Source: Variovorax ginsengisoli
Lineage (GTDB): Bacteria; Pseudomonadota; Gammaproteobacteria; Burkholderiales; Burkholderiaceae_C
Direction of reading: 5' to 3'
Assembly (NCBI RefSeq): GCF_006438845.1
Contig: NZ_RCZJ01000002.1
Coordinates: 1,223,086 to 1,287,085 of the forward strand
DNA length: 64,000 nt
Shown here: one piece after another, positions 30,023-42,042 of the stretch
How the letters are laid out: every line of letters starts with the position of its first letter
How positions within the stretch are numbered: the first letter of the stretch is position 1
Program-made: the position numbers and the translations under genes
Notes under the pieces: model-generated
What the model saw: the letters and a program-made list of their open reading frames with translations, nothing else
Databases searched by the model: none
What the model was told of the DNA's origin: nothing

Positions 30023-31069
30023 ATGAAGCCCATCGTCTACACCCGCGGCCAGTCGCTCCCTGGCATCCTCGCCCAACGCATCGCCGTGCTCGACGGCGCC
30101 ATGGGCACGATGATCCAGCGCTTCAAACTCGGCGAAGAGCAATATCGTGGTGAACGTTTCAAGGACTTCGAGCGCGACGTGAAGGGCAACAACGAGCTGC
30201 TGTCGCTCACGCGCCCCGACGTGATCCGCGACATCCACGAGGCCTATCTCGCGGCCGGCGCCGACCTGATCGAGACCAACACCTTCGGCGCCACCACCGT
30301 TGCGCAGGAGGACTACAAGATGGCGCACCTGGCGCGCGAGATGAACCTGGAATCGGCCAAGCTGGCCCGCGCGGCCTGCGACAAGTTCAGCACGCCCGAC
30401 AAGCCACGCTTCGTCGCCGGCGCCCTGGGCCCGACGCCCAAGACCGCCAGCATCAGCCCCGACGTGAACGACCCGGGCGCGCGCAACGTTGACTTCGAAA
30501 CCTTGCGCGCCGCCTATTACGAACAGACCGAAGCGCTGGTCGAAGGCGGCGCCGACGTGATCCTGGTCGAAACCATCTTCGACACGCTCAACGCCAAGGC
30601 GGCGCTGTTCGCGGTCGACGAGTACTTCGACAACTCCGGCGAGCGCCTGCCGGTCATCATCAGCGGCACCGTGACCGACGCATCGGGCCGCATCCTGAGC
30701 GGCCAGACCGTGACGGCGTTCTGGCACAGCGTGCGCCACGCGCGGCCTTTGGCGGTCGGCCTGAACTGCGCGCTGGGTGCGGCACTGATGCGGCCCTACA
30801 TCCAGGAACTGGCGCGCGTGGCCGAGGACACGTTCATCAGCTGCTACCCCAACGCGGGCCTGCCCAATCCGATGAGCGACACCGGCTTCGACGAGACGCC
30901 CGACGTCACCGCGCGCCTGCTCCATGAATTCGCGGCGGCCGGGCTGGTGAACATCGTCGGCGGTTGCTGCGGCACCACGCCCGATCACATCGCCGCCATC
31001 GGCCACACGGTCGCGCCTCTGGGCGGCCGGCGCCTGCAGGGCGCGCCCTTCTACAGCGAAACGGCCTGA
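30023..31069 (+). CDS. metH: Methionine synthase, homocysteine-binding part (split MetH, first half)
   Basis: A 348-residue zinc-dependent homocysteine S-methyltransferase domain equal to the N-terminal third of cobalamin-dependent MetH. The opening [19 protein letters not shown] and [15 protein letters not shown] are typical. Zinc ligands are C249 (GLNCALGA) and C315-C316 ([10 protein letters not shown]). The frame ends cleanly after that domain, so it needs the separately encoded folate/cobalamin/activation protein at 36355. Splitting of metH into two genes is known in Burkholderiales. Here four other genes and a repeat lie between them. No riboswitch is visible in the 76-bp upstream spacer. 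Confidence 0.93.
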   Translation: MKPIVYTRGQSLPGILAQRIAVLDGAMGTMIQRFKLGEEQYRGERFKDFERDVKGNNELLSLTRPDVIRDIHEAYLAAGADLIETNTFGATTVAQEDYKMAHLAREMNLESAKLARAACDKFSTPDKPRFVAGALGPTPKTASISPDVNDPGARNVDFETLRAAYYEQTEALVEGGADVILVETIFDTLNAKAALFAVDEYFDNSGERLPVIISGTVTDASGRILSGQTVTAFWHSVRHARPLAVGLNCALGAALMRPYIQELARVAEDTFISCYPNAGLPNPMSDTGFDETPDVTARLLHEFAAAGLVNIVGGCCGTTPDHIAAIGHTVAPLGGRRLQGAPFYSETA

Positions 31070-31134
31070 CGGGGCGCGTCGGCCGATTGACAGCGCTTCG
31101 GGTCGGCGCCTACCCTGCGCCGGAAGGAACAACC

Positions 31135-31983
31135 ATGAACCAACCCCACAGAGCCTTTCGGCGATGGATCGGCATCGGCGCATTGACCCTCGCGGTGCCG
31201 CTGGCCGCCAGCGCGCAGCAGGCTTTCACCAATGTTTCCGTCAACCTGCGGGCCGGCCCGTCGGCCGACTACCCGGTCGTGGCCGTGCTCGGCGGTGGTC
31301 AGTCGCTCGAAGTGATGGGCTGCACCGGCGGCTACAGCTGGTGCGACGTGGTGCTGCCGGACGGATTGCGCGGTTGGCTGTTTTCCCAGGCACTCGACTA
31401 CGCCTACGAGCAGCAACGGGTGCCGCTGGCGACCTACGGCGCCGTGATCGGCGTGCCGATCGTGACCTTCGCGCTCGGCAACTACTGGTCGAACTACTAC
31501 CGCGACCGCCCGTGGTACGGCGATCGGCGCTGGTGGGGTTCGCGGCCGCCACCGCCGGTGCAGGGCTGGCGCCCGCCGCCGCCGCCGCGTGCCGAATGGC
31601 GGCCGAATCCGTGGCGACCGGGTCCGGGCGGCCCCGGCCCGGGCTACCGTCCGCGGCCCGATCGTCCGCCACCGCCAGGGCCTGGCTTCCGCCCACCAAT
31701 AGACGACGGCTATCGCCCACGGCCGGATCCGGGTTTTCGTCCCGGCGGACCCGGCCCGAGGCCGGAGGTGCGGCCGGAGCGTCCGCGCCCGCAGCCGAGA
31801 CCACCGCAGATGTACGTGCGGCCCGATGGCGGCGCGCGCGGCGGCCCGCCGCCGGGTGCCGGACGGCCAGACCGTGGCCCGCGCGAGGCTGGGGGGCCGC
31901 CACCCGGCCGCGGGGGCGGCGGTGGTGAACGCCGGGGCGGCGAAGGTCGCGGCGGAGAGGGCCGGGGCGGCCCGGGTCGCTAG
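31135..31983 (+). CDS. Secreted SH3-domain protein with Pro/Gly/Arg-rich tail
   Basis: A 282-residue protein with a signal peptide (ALTLAVPLAASAQQ, cleavage near residue 28). A bacterial SH3 domain follows (VNLRAGPSADYPVVAVLGGGQSLEVMG...GWLF, about residues 34-86). From about residue 130 the chain is extremely rich in P, G and R (for example WRPPPPPRAEWRP) and ends in GGEGRGG repeats. GGAAGGAAC precedes the ATG. The SH3 domain suggests cell-wall or envelope binding. The tail is probably disordered and its role is unknown. Its TAG overlaps the TAG of the convergent LysR gene (shared CTAG at 31980-31983). Confidence 0.75.
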   Translation: MNQPHRAFRRWIGIGALTLAVPLAASAQQAFTNVSVNLRAGPSADYPVVAVLGGGQSLEVMGCTGGYSWCDVVLPDGLRGWLFSQALDYAYEQQRVPLATYGAVIGVPIVTFALGNYWSNYYRDRPWYGDRRWWGSRPPPPVQGWRPPPPPRAEWRPNPWRPGPGGPGPGYRPRPDRPPPPGPGFRPPIDDGYRPRPDPGFRPGGPGPRPEVRPERPRPQPRPPQMYVRPDGGARGGPPPGAGRPDRGPREAGGPPPGRGGGGGERRGGEGRGGEGRGGPGR

Positions 31984-32903
31984 TCCGTCGCTGCCGCGCT
32001 GCCGGTCGATTCGGCGCGCGACGGATCGCGACCGATCAGCGCGACGAAGCGCTGCGCCCCCAACCCCAGCGGCCGCTCGCGCGACCACACCACATCGACC
32101 CACAGGTCGAGCCCGTTGCTGAGATTTTCGAAAGGAATCTCCAGCAGCGCGCCTGCTGCCACGTGCGGCTTCGCGAAGTTGCGTGGCAGCCAGCCCCAGC
32201 CCAGCCCGGCTGTGATCAAACTCAGCGCGGCCAGCGCGTTGTCTGTGCGCCAGACATGCCGGCCGAAGACGAATCGCGGGTCGCTGGTTGCCAGGTCGCG
32301 CCCGGCCACCACGATCTGCCGCGTGTTGTGCAGGTGTTCTTCGCGCAGGCGCCCGCCGGCCGCGGCGAGCACCGGATGCGCGGGTGCCATCACCGCCACC
32401 ATGGTGTCGCTCGCGACCTCCTGAAAACCTTCACGGCCGTCCAGGCTGGGCCGCTCGAACACCAGCGCCAGTTGTGCACGCCCGGCGTGCAGCAGCGCCA
32501 GCGCGTCGGCCTGGGGCGCGGCCAGCACCTCGACCTCGAGCAGCGGGTACTCCTCGGCCAGCGCCGCGAGCGCCATGCTCCAGGGCGCCGCCAGCAACTC
32601 GGGCGCGATCGCGAGCGTCAGCCGGTTCTCGAGGCCCTGCGTCAGCGCCAGCGCCTGCACCTCGAGTTGCTTGAACTGTGCCGCGAGCAGCCGGGCTTGC
32701 GGCTCCAGCGACCGGGCGGCGGCGGTGGGCTTGGGCTCCCGGCCACTGCGGTCGAACAGCGGCAGGTTCAGTTCGGCCTCCATCCCGGCGATCGCCATGC
32801 TGACGGCCGAGGGCACGCGCCCCAACGAACGCGCAGCCGCGGAAAACGAGCCGCGGTCGAGCACGGCGAGGAAGACTTGCAGGTTGTCCGTGGAAAACGC
32901 CAT
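31980..32903 (-). CDS. LysR-family regulator divergent from a PACE efflux gene
   Basis: A 307-residue LysR regulator. The N-terminal winged helix reads LQVFLAVLDRGSFSAAARSLGRVPSAVSMAIAGMEAEL (about residues 8-45), and the rest is a periplasmic-binding-like effector domain. It is divergent from the PACE-type efflux gene at 33000. This is the arrangement known for AceR-AceI in Acinetobacter, where the LysR protein activates the pump in response to its substrate. A TGCAC-N5-GTGCA dyad lies in the shared promoter region. Confidence 0.88.
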   Translation of the reverse strand: MAFSTDNLQVFLAVLDRGSFSAAARSLGRVPSAVSMAIAGMEAELNLPLFDRSGREPKPTAAARSLEPQARLLAAQFKQLEVQALALTQGLENRLTLAIAPELLAAPWSMALAALAEEYPLLEVEVLAAPQADALALLHAGRAQLALVFERPSLDGREGFQEVASDTMVAVMAPAHPVLAAAGGRLREEHLHNTRQIVVAGRDLATSDPRFVFGRHVWRTDNALAALSLITAGLGWGWLPRNFAKPHVAAGALLEIPFENLSNGLDLWVDVVWSRERPLGLGAQRFVALIGRDPSRAESTGSAAATD

Positions 32904-32956
32904 GCCAGTGACCTGTCAATTGGATTGAAAGAAGATGACTTTTTATATCAGTACGA

Positions 32957-32971
32957 TGCACATAAAGTGCA
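32957..32971. promoter_or_regulatory. Candidate LysR operator (TGCAC-N5-GTGCA)
   Basis: A perfect dyad, TGCAC (32957-32961) and GTGCA (32967-32971), with spacer ATAAA. It lies in the AT-rich 96-bp region between the LysR and efflux genes, 29 nt before the efflux start codon. Its symmetry and position fit a LysR-type binding site. Confidence 0.5.
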
Positions 32972-32999
32972 GATTCGTTCAATGTTCCACGGGATTTCC

Positions 33000-33437
33000 A
33001 TGCAAGGGCTCAAGCGCCGCGTCGTCTACATCACCCTCTACGAAGGCATCGCCATCGTGGCGGCCAGCGTCGGGCTGGCGCTGATGTCGGGGCAGGGCCT
33101 GGGGCATTCGGGCGTGCTGGCGGTGATCGCGTCGGTGATCGCGGTGCTGTGGAACCTGAGCTTCAACTGGCTTTTCGAGCGCTGGGAATCGCGCCAGGCG
33201 GTGCGTGGCCGCAGCGTGTGGCGGCGCATCGCGCATGCCATCGGGTTCGAGGGTGGCCTCATCGTCTTCCTGGTGCCGACCTTTGCCTGGTGGCTTGGGG
33301 TGAGCCTGTGGACGGCGTTCGTCATGGACCTGGGCCTGGTGGTCTTCTTCCTGGTCTACACCTTCGTCTTCAACTGGGCTTTCGATGCGATCTTCGGCCT
33401 GCCGACATCCGCCGCCGGCGCCGCCCAGCCCGCCTGA
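33000..33437 (+). CDS. PACE-family efflux transporter (AceI-like)
   Basis: A 145-residue inner-membrane protein with two tandem bacterial transmembrane pairs, four helices in all. The first pair begins RVVYITLYEGIAIVAAS and contains VLWNLSFNWLFERWE. The second begins RIAHAIGFEGGLIVFL and contains FVFNWAFDAIFG. The repeated E..(L/I)...N..F pattern is that of PACE proton-coupled drug and polyamine exporters. A start six codons earlier (32982) is possible. The divergent LysR gene is its likely regulator; substrates are not predictable. Confidence 0.88.
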   Translation: MQGLKRRVVYITLYEGIAIVAASVGLALMSGQGLGHSGVLAVIASVIAVLWNLSFNWLFERWESRQAVRGRSVWRRIAHAIGFEGGLIVFLVPTFAWWLGVSLWTAFVMDLGLVVFFLVYTFVFNWAFDAIFGLPTSAAGAAQPA

Positions 33438-33473
33438 GGCAATGCGCGGCAGCAGCCGTGCAACACTCGGCGC

Positions 33474-35708
33474 ATGTCTTCTTTGGAATGGGCCGCGTCC
33501 GCCCTGCAGGCGTTCGACGGGGTGGTCCAGGCCAGCGCCGGTTTTCGCAGCCGTGACGGCCAGCGGCGCATGGCCGAGCGGGTGGCTGACACGCTCGCCG
33601 CTGCCACGCTGGGCAAGGCCAAGAGCGACGAGGGCGATGACGACGGCCCGGCCGACCCGCCGGTGCGCGCCATCGCGGTGATCCAGGCCGGCACCGGTGT
33701 CGGCAAGTCGCTCGCCTACTGCGCACCTGCCATCGCCCTGGCGCTGGCGCGCAACACCCGCGTCGTGATTTCCACCGCCACCGTGGCGCTGCAGGAACAG
33801 CTGGTGAACAAGGACCTGCCCGCGCTCGCCAAGCTGCTGCCGCAGCCGTTCCGTTTCGCGCTGGCCAAGGGTCGCGGCCGCTATGTCTGCCAGCTGAAGC
33901 TCGAACGCCTGACCGGAATGGTGGCAGAACTCGGCGACGACGACCCCGCCGACGACGGTGAGGACGACCTCTTCGCCGACGACGACCACGGCGCCGCGGC
34001 CCGCCCGACAAGGCCTGCGCACGAAGTGGAGGCTCGCCTCCAGTTCTACACGCACATCGCCCAGACGCTGGCGACCGGCGCCTGGGACGGCGACCGCGAC
34101 ACGCTCGACACCCCCCCGGCGAGCGAAGCCTGGCTGCCGATGGCGGCCGATGCCGCGTCGTGCACCGGCAAGCACTGCCCGTCATTCAACCAGTGTGTCT
34201 ATTACGAGCGCCGCAAGCTGCTGGTCGGCGCGCAGGTGATCGTCGTCAACCACGACCTGCTGCTGGCTTCGCTGGGCAACCGGCAGCTGCCCGAACTCGA
34301 CAATTGCCTGTTGATCCTCGACGAGGCGCACCACCTGCCGGCCACCGCGCTCGCGCAGTTCGGCTGTCGCATGGACCTGGGCCGCCACGGCTGGGTCGAG
34401 CGCCTGGCGCAGCGCGCGGTGCGCGTTGGCGTGCGCTTCGAGGTGACCGAAGTCGCCGACGTGCCGATGCACGCTGCGCAGATGCGCCAGGCCTTGCAGG
34501 AGACGGAGCGGCTGGTGATGGACCTGTACGGCGACGGTCTGAAGGCCGATCTCGCCGGCCCGGCGGGCTTGCCCGGTCGCGGTCCCGCGCGGGCGCGCCT
34601 GCCGCGGGGCGAACTGCCCGAAGTGCTGCAAGGCCCGCTGGGTCGGGTGGCGCACCATGCCTCCGGCTTTCTCGAAGCGCTGCGCGTGATCGCCAGCGCG
34701 CTGCGCGTGGAAATGCGCGAGCAGCCCGCCATGGCCCGCAAGCTGTCGACCCTGTACGCGCAACTCGGTGCGCTGGCGCCGCGGCTCGAACAGACGCTCG
34801 ACACCGCCCAGTTGCTGCTGCGCGAGGCCGCGCCCGACGCGGTGCCCGCCGCCAAGTGGTTCACGCTCGAGGTCGACGGCGACCAGGCCATGCTGCAGGC
34901 CCACGCCAGCCCGCTGCTGCCCGGCGCGACGCTGCGCCACCAGCTGTGGAGCAAGGTGCGCGGCGCGGTGCTGACGTCGGCCACGCTCACCAGCTGCGGC
35001 CATTTCGATTTCTTCCTGCGCGAGTCGGGCCTGCATGGCGACGCTGCGGCGACCACGCTCGAAGTGCCCAGCCCTTTCGACTACGCCGCCCAGGGCCGGC
35101 TGATCGCGGTCGAAACCCACGCCGACCCGCGCGATGCGGTGGGCTACGTCGCCGAGATGGTGCAGTCGCTGGTGCGCGACCTGGCCGATGTGCGGCACGG
35201 CGCGCTGGTGCTGTTCACCTCGCGCGACCAGTTGCGGCAGGCCGTCGAGGCGCTACCCGCCACGCTCAAGCCGCGCGTGCTGCTGCAGACCGCCATGCCG
35301 CGCCAGCAGTTGCTCGACACGCATCGCCATCGCGTGGCCGAGGGCTTGCCGTCGATCATCTTCGGCATGCAGTCCTTCGGCGAGGGGCTCGACCTGCCGG
35401 GCAAGCTCTGCGAATCGGTCTTCATCGCCAAGCTCCCTTTCGCACCGCCGGACGATCCGGTGGGCGAAGCGCGGGCCGAGTGGCTGCGCACGGTCGGGCG
35501 CGACCCGTTCACCGAACTGGTGGTGCCGGCGACGGCGATCCGGTTGGCGCAGTGGGTGGGGCGGGCGATTCGCAGTGAGGAGGATCGTGCTTCTGTCTAC
35601 TGTTACGACCGGCGGCTGGTGCGGACGTCGTATGGGCAGCGGTTGTTGAAGGGGTTGCCGCCGTTTGCGTTTTCTACGGTGCGGGTGGGGGACTTGCTTC
35701 CTGTTTGA
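33474..35708 (+). CDS. dinG: DinG-type ATP-dependent DNA helicase
   Basis: A 744-residue XPD/DinG-like helicase. Walker A is QAGTGVGKSLAYCAPA near residue 72, and the DEAH box is LLILDEAHHLPATAL near 280. The iron-sulfur cysteines appear as YVCQLKL near 140 and CTGKHCPSFNQC near 227. Motif VI region is LAQWVGRAIRSEED near the end. A low-complexity acidic loop (DDDPADDGEDDLFADDD) sits near residue 155. DinG proteins unwind R-loops and G-quadruplexes in the 5'-3' direction. The gene stands alone and ends just before the second copy of the long repeat. Confidence 0.9.
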   Translation: MSSLEWAASALQAFDGVVQASAGFRSRDGQRRMAERVADTLAAATLGKAKSDEGDDDGPADPPVRAIAVIQAGTGVGKSLAYCAPAIALALARNTRVVISTATVALQEQLVNKDLPALAKLLPQPFRFALAKGRGRYVCQLKLERLTGMVAELGDDDPADDGEDDLFADDDHGAAARPTRPAHEVEARLQFYTHIAQTLATGAWDGDRDTLDTPPASEAWLPMAADAASCTGKHCPSFNQCVYYERRKLLVGAQVIVVNHDLLLASLGNRQLPELDNCLLILDEAHHLPATALAQFGCRMDLGRHGWVERLAQRAVRVGVRFEVTEVADVPMHAAQMRQALQETERLVMDLYGDGLKADLAGPAGLPGRGPARARLPRGELPEVLQGPLGRVAHHASGFLEALRVIASALRVEMREQPAMARKLSTLYAQLGALAPRLEQTLDTAQLLLREAAPDAVPAAKWFTLEVDGDQAMLQAHASPLLPGATLRHQLWSKVRGAVLTSATLTSCGHFDFFLRESGLHGDAAATTLEVPSPFDYAAQGRLIAVETHADPRDAVGYVAEMVQSLVRDLADVRHGALVLFTSRDQLRQAVEALPATLKPRVLLQTAMPRQQLLDTHRHRVAEGLPSIIFGMQSFGEGLDLPGKLCESVFIAKLPFAPPDDPVGEARAEWLRTVGRDPFTELVVPATAIRLAQWVGRAIRSEEDRASVYCYDRRLVRTSYGQRLLKGLPPFAFSTVRVGDLLPV

Positions 35709-35724
35709 TCGTTGGCTTGGGTGA

Positions 35725-36203
35725 GGGCGCCCGGCAGGCGGTGCGGGCCAGGCGACCCCGGTGCGTCGGCCGCTGCGCGGCTTCCCTGCGGTGCTCGCGC
35801 CATCGGCTGCGTCGCAGAACTCGTTGCGTTCACTTCGTTCTCTGCGCTCAGACAGCTGCGACGAGTCAGATGTTGAAGCGCGCTGCGCGCGCAGCCGATG
35901 GCGCTGCGCTCCTCGGCGGCGCACAGGGGATCGCCCGGCCCGCACCGCCTGCCGGGCTTGGGGCCGCGCGACGATTGCGCTCGCTGGACAGAGATGTCAA
36001 CGATCGCGTCCACGTCGGTGGGTGGTGTGCCTTTGGGCGGCTGTTGAGGCTCCGGCGAGCACCGCAGGGGCAGGCGGATCAGGGCCGCGCGTGTCTGAGC
36101 GAAGCGAGTTTGCGCGGACCCCGCCTGACGCGAGGAGCAGCAGCGAAGCCCGAAGGGCCGGAGACGGCTGCCGCCCAAAGGCATACCGCCCGCCGACGCC
36201 CCC
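35725..36203. repeat. 479-bp double-hairpin intergenic repeat, copy 2
   Basis: This copy lies between dinG and the metH riboswitch, in the same orientation as copy 1 (25876-26354), and has the same length. The terminal arms of the first palindrome are 35729-35749 and 35937-35957, again perfect. The second foldback spans 36013-36198, as in copy 1. By eye the two copies differ at only a few per cent of positions, mostly outside the paired arms. It ends about 60 bp before the aptamer of the SAH riboswitch. No coding frame in it is credible. Confidence 0.85.
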
Positions 36204-36263
36204 ACACCACACCGAAGCCCTTCGACAAACAGAACCGCCAGCAAAGGCAACTAAAATCTCCCA

Positions 36264-36350
36264 CCCCGAGGAGCGTTGCAGCGGCACCCCCCGCCAGGCT
36301 CGGGTCTGATCCCGCAACGACGCTCACCTGAACATCGCGAATCCAGGTGA
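36264..36350 (+). promoter_or_regulatory. S-adenosylhomocysteine (SAH) riboswitch controlling metH part 2
   Basis: The leader shows the SAH aptamer landmarks in order: CCCGAGGAGCGTTGCA (36265-36280), GCCAGGCTCGGG (36293-36304) and GCAACGACGCTCACC (36314-36328). P1 pairs CCCGAG with CTCGGG. The pseudoknot/P2 pairs GAGCG and GTTGC with CGCTC and GCAAC. Downstream, TCACCTG (36324-36330) can pair with CAGGTGA (36344-36350), which contains the ribosome site 4 nt before the ATG. SAH binding would hold the GCTCACC strand in the aptamer and free the ribosome site. A TAAAAT box at 36252-36257 would start the RNA right at the aptamer. Confidence 0.92.
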
Positions 36351-36354
36351 GCCC

Positions 36355-39114
<2,760 letters not shown>

Positions 39115-39218
39115 GCGTCCGACGCGGTTACGGTTCTTACAGTGGCGGCGGGAGCGTCGGCCTGCGCGTGCTGTCTAAGCTTTGGACTTCGAACGATTCG
39201 AGCGAAAAGGACACTGCC

Positions 39219-39956
39219 ATGCAAAGCCCGATGACGAACGGCACCGAACTGCCGCCAGAACAGACACCAGGTGCCTCTCGAGGCGCGACGTCGCCCAAGG
39301 TGCTTTGGGGCACGATCGGCGCATTGGCCGTCGTCGTCGCAGCACTGGGCGGCACGATGCTCTACCAACACCGCGCTGGTGAAGGTCGTACGGCCAGCGC
39401 GGTTGCCATGCCGCAATCTCTGAATGGCCCCGAAGACGGCGACCGGCCCTCGGCCGCCTTGCCGGCGCCGACACCCGACAGTGGAATCACTGCAAGGCAT
39501 ACGCCGTCTCCGTCGACAGCACCGTCAATGGCCGGCACCGGTCCGGCGCCCGGCAATGCTGCTGTGGCCACCGCGCCCGAGCCGGTGCCGGTGCCGGTGC
39601 CGGTGCCGGTGCCGGTTTGTACCGTCTGTGGCCGTGTTGAATCGGTGCGAACCGTGCAACACGCCGCGCCGGCCACTGGCGTCGGTGCGGTGGCAGGCGG
39701 CGTGCTCGGCGGCGTGCTGGGCAACCAGATCGGTCATGGTGGCGGTCGCACGGCGGCCACCGTGATCGGCGCGGTCGGCGGCGGCTATGCCGGCCACACG
39801 ATCGAGAAGCGCACGCGCACAGAAACGCGTTACCAAGTGAGCGTGCGCATGGATGACGGCCGGTTGCGCACGGTCGAGACGCGCACCGCGCCGCCCATCG
39901 GCAAGCCCGTCACGCTGCAAGGACAAGTGTTGAAGCCGGCGGACGGACGCGTTTGA
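39219..39956 (+). CDS. Membrane-anchored glycine-zipper protein
   Basis: A 245-residue protein. One N-terminal membrane segment lies at about residues 30-50 (LWGTIGALAVVVAALGGTMLY), followed by a long A/P/T-rich stretch. A (PV) repeat (EPVPVPVPVPVPVC) comes next, then a glycine-zipper 2TM-like segment (ATGVGAVAGGVLGGVLGNQIGHGGGRTAATVIGAVGGGYAGHTIE split over about 147-190). The C-terminus (RYQVSVRMDDGRLRTVE) resembles the end of SlyB/PcpY-type envelope proteins. It is probably an envelope protein; its role is unknown. The weak ribosome site AAAAGG precedes the ATG. Confidence 0.7.
   Translation: MQSPMTNGTELPPEQTPGASRGATSPKVLWGTIGALAVVVAALGGTMLYQHRAGEGRTASAVAMPQSLNGPEDGDRPSAALPAPTPDSGITARHTPSPSTAPSMAGTGPAPGNAAVATAPEPVPVPVPVPVPVCTVCGRVESVRTVQHAAPATGVGAVAGGVLGGVLGNQIGHGGGRTAATVIGAVGGGYAGHTIEKRTRTETRYQVSVRMDDGRLRTVETRTAPPIGKPVTLQGQVLKPADGRV
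39582..39617 (+). repeat. Hexanucleotide tandem repeat CCGGTG (six units)
   Basis: Six units of CCGGTG (the last with a final T) code for the Pro-Val repeat in the glycine-zipper protein. Gain or loss of a unit would keep the reading frame, changing only the length of the linker. Confidence 0.85.
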
Positions 39957-39995
39957 GGGCCACTGGCTGCGCGGCTTGGCTGTGCACTGTCCCGG

Positions 39996-40955
39996 CTAGC
40001 GCTTGCGTCGCCGAGGCGGCGGCGGTGAAAGTTCGTGCGGCTGCAACACGAACTCGACGTTGTCGACCAGCCGTTCCACCGCCAAGTCGATGAATGCGCG
40101 CACCCGTGCAGGTTGCGCGACGCGGGTGCCGTAGTAAACGTACAGACCGAGGTGGTCGGTCACGTGCTGAGTCAGCAGCGGCACCAGCTGGCCACTTCGA
40201 ATCAGCGGTGCCGCTGTCGAGCCGATCAATTGGCCGATGACCTGACCGGCCAGCACCGCGCGGATTTCCAGGTCGACGTCGTTGGTGCACAGCGCGGGCG
40301 CGATGTCGCGCGCGGCGATCTGCTCGCCGACCTTGAACTCCCAGGGCATCAGCTTGCCGCTGGTCGGGTGCCGGAAGCAGCTGCAGCGGTGGTGTGTCAG
40401 GTCGTCGATGGTCGTGGGCGCGCCGAAGCGTTCGATGTACGCCGGCGCGGCGCACACCACCAGCTGCACCGGCATCAGACGCCGCGCGATCAAGCCGTCC
40501 TGCGGCGCCGGACCGGAGCGGAAGCCGACGTCGACGCGTTCTTCCACCCAGTTGCCGATGCGGTCGTCGAGCTGCACGTCAGGCTCGATCTGCGGGTGCT
40601 GGGCGCAGAAAGCCTCCAGCACCGGCCACAGGATCTGCAGCATGGTTGCGCGTGGCGCCACGATGCGCAGCGGTCCGGCGATCTCCTCGCGGCTGCGGCT
40701 TGCACCGCGCAGCGCGCGCTGCAGCGTCGCGAGCCCCGGCTGCGCCGCCTGCAGGAACTGCTGGCCTTCTTCCGTCAGGCTCAGTCGCCGTGTGGTGCGG
40801 TGGAACAGCCGCACGCCCAGGTGCGATTCGAGCTGCGCCAGCGCCTGGCTGGCGGCCTGCGGCGTGATCGCCTGCGCGGCCGCGGCCTGTCGAAGGCTGC
40901 CCAGTTCCGCCGCCTGGATGAAGGTGGTGATCGCGCGGAGTTCGTTGAAGGCCAT
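39996..40955 (-). CDS. LysR-family regulator divergent from an SDR gene
   Basis: A 319-residue LysR protein. The winged helix is ELRAITTFIQAAELGSLRQAAAAQAITPQAASQALAQLESHLG (about residues 5-47), followed by VRLFHRTTRRLSLTEEG, the standard LysR transition. The effector domain fills the rest, ending in a basic tail (PPPPRRRKR). It is divergent from the short-chain dehydrogenase at 41077, the usual place for its target. In the 121-bp spacer I see no convincing dyad. The inducer is unknown. Confidence 0.88.
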   Translation of the reverse strand: MAFNELRAITTFIQAAELGSLRQAAAAQAITPQAASQALAQLESHLGVRLFHRTTRRLSLTEEGQQFLQAAQPGLATLQRALRGASRSREEIAGPLRIVAPRATMLQILWPVLEAFCAQHPQIEPDVQLDDRIGNWVEERVDVGFRSGPAPQDGLIARRLMPVQLVVCAAPAYIERFGAPTTIDDLTHHRCSCFRHPTSGKLMPWEFKVGEQIAARDIAPALCTNDVDLEIRAVLAGQVIGQLIGSTAAPLIRSGQLVPLLTQHVTDHLGLYVYYGTRVAQPARVRAFIDLAVERLVDNVEFVLQPHELSPPPPRRRKR

Positions 40956-41076
40956 GGCCGGATTATCACGATGGACTTGCGGATGAAGCGAGCGAATGTG
41001 GGCTATTCCGATGCGGATGCAAAACCTACATTTCCCTCACCGCAACCCTTCATCACCCTGATTTCAAGGGACCGAC

Positions 41077-41931
41077 ATGACTGCAACGAACGACTTCAAG
41101 CGCGTCTGGCTGATCACCGGCGCTTCCCGCGGCCTCGGCGCCCGCATGGCTGAAGCCGCACTCGCCCACGGCGACGCGGTGGTCGCGACCGCCCGCAATG
41201 CCGCCGACGTGGCCAAGCGCTTCGGCGAGCTTCCGGCGCTGCTGGGCGTGTCGCTCGATGTGACCGACGAGGCCCAGGCCGCGCGTGCCGTCGAGGCCGC
41301 TATCGCCCGCTTCGGCCGCATCGACGTGCTGGTCAACAACGCCGGCTTCGGCCTGCTCGGCGCAGTCGAAGAAGCCACCGCTGACGAGGTGCGCAAGCTT
41401 TACGAGACGAACGTGTTCGGCCTGTTGAACGTGACGCGTGCCGTGCTCCCTTCGATGCGGGCGCGCCGCAGTGGCCACGTGCTCAACCTCTCGTCGCTGG
41501 GCGGCCATCAGTCCGGACCCGGCTTCGGGCTGTACTGCTCGACCAAGTTCGCGGTCGAAGGCATCAACCAGGCGCTGCACAAGGAACTCGCGCCGCTGGG
41601 CATCCACGTGACGGCGGTCGAGCCGGGCTACTTCCGCACCGAATTTCTCGAAGGCAACTCGCTGACCGTGTCGCCGACTTTGATCGCCGACTACGAAGGC
41701 ACGTCCGGCCAGGTGCGCGTCGCCGCGCGCAGCATCAGCCTCAACCAACCCGGCGATCCGGAGAAATTGGCGCAGGCCGTGATCCGGCTGGTCGAATCGC
41801 CCAAGCCGCCGATGCGCCTCCCGTTGGGCACCGACACGCTTCAGGTGATCCGCGACCACATCGATCTGTTGCAGCGTGAAACGGCGCAATGGCAGACGCT
41901 GTCGGCGTCGACCGACTTCGCTGCCGCCTGA
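41077..41931 (+). CDS. Short-chain dehydrogenase/reductase
   Basis: A 284-residue classical SDR. The nucleotide site is TGASRGLGARMAEA (about residues 14-27), NNAG follows near 88, the catalytic serine lies in NLSSLGG near 140, and YCSTK holds the catalytic Tyr and Lys (about residues 154-158). The end is slightly longer than the core family. It is divergent from a LysR gene that probably controls it. Substrate and NAD/NADP preference cannot be stated with confidence, although ARN after the second strand hints at NADP. Confidence 0.9.
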   Translation: MTATNDFKRVWLITGASRGLGARMAEAALAHGDAVVATARNAADVAKRFGELPALLGVSLDVTDEAQAARAVEAAIARFGRIDVLVNNAGFGLLGAVEEATADEVRKLYETNVFGLLNVTRAVLPSMRARRSGHVLNLSSLGGHQSGPGFGLYCSTKFAVEGINQALHKELAPLGIHVTAVEPGYFRTEFLEGNSLTVSPTLIADYEGTSGQVRVAARSISLNQPGDPEKLAQAVIRLVESPKPPMRLPLGTDTLQVIRDHIDLLQRETAQWQTLSASTDFAAA

Positions 41932-42042
41932 TCGCCGCACGGCGCGGGCGACCGGTGGAGCGCTGGGCCCGGTGACAAGTGGAAACGCAAACCGCACGTT
42001 CGCCGCAAGAAACCGGCTTCCTTTCATGCAAAGTGAAGCGCT

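Noticed and set aside
39582..39617. Possible CRISPR-like or phase-variable repeat
   Set aside because: Units are contiguous hexamers without spacers and in frame, so they are neither CRISPR nor an on/off switch.
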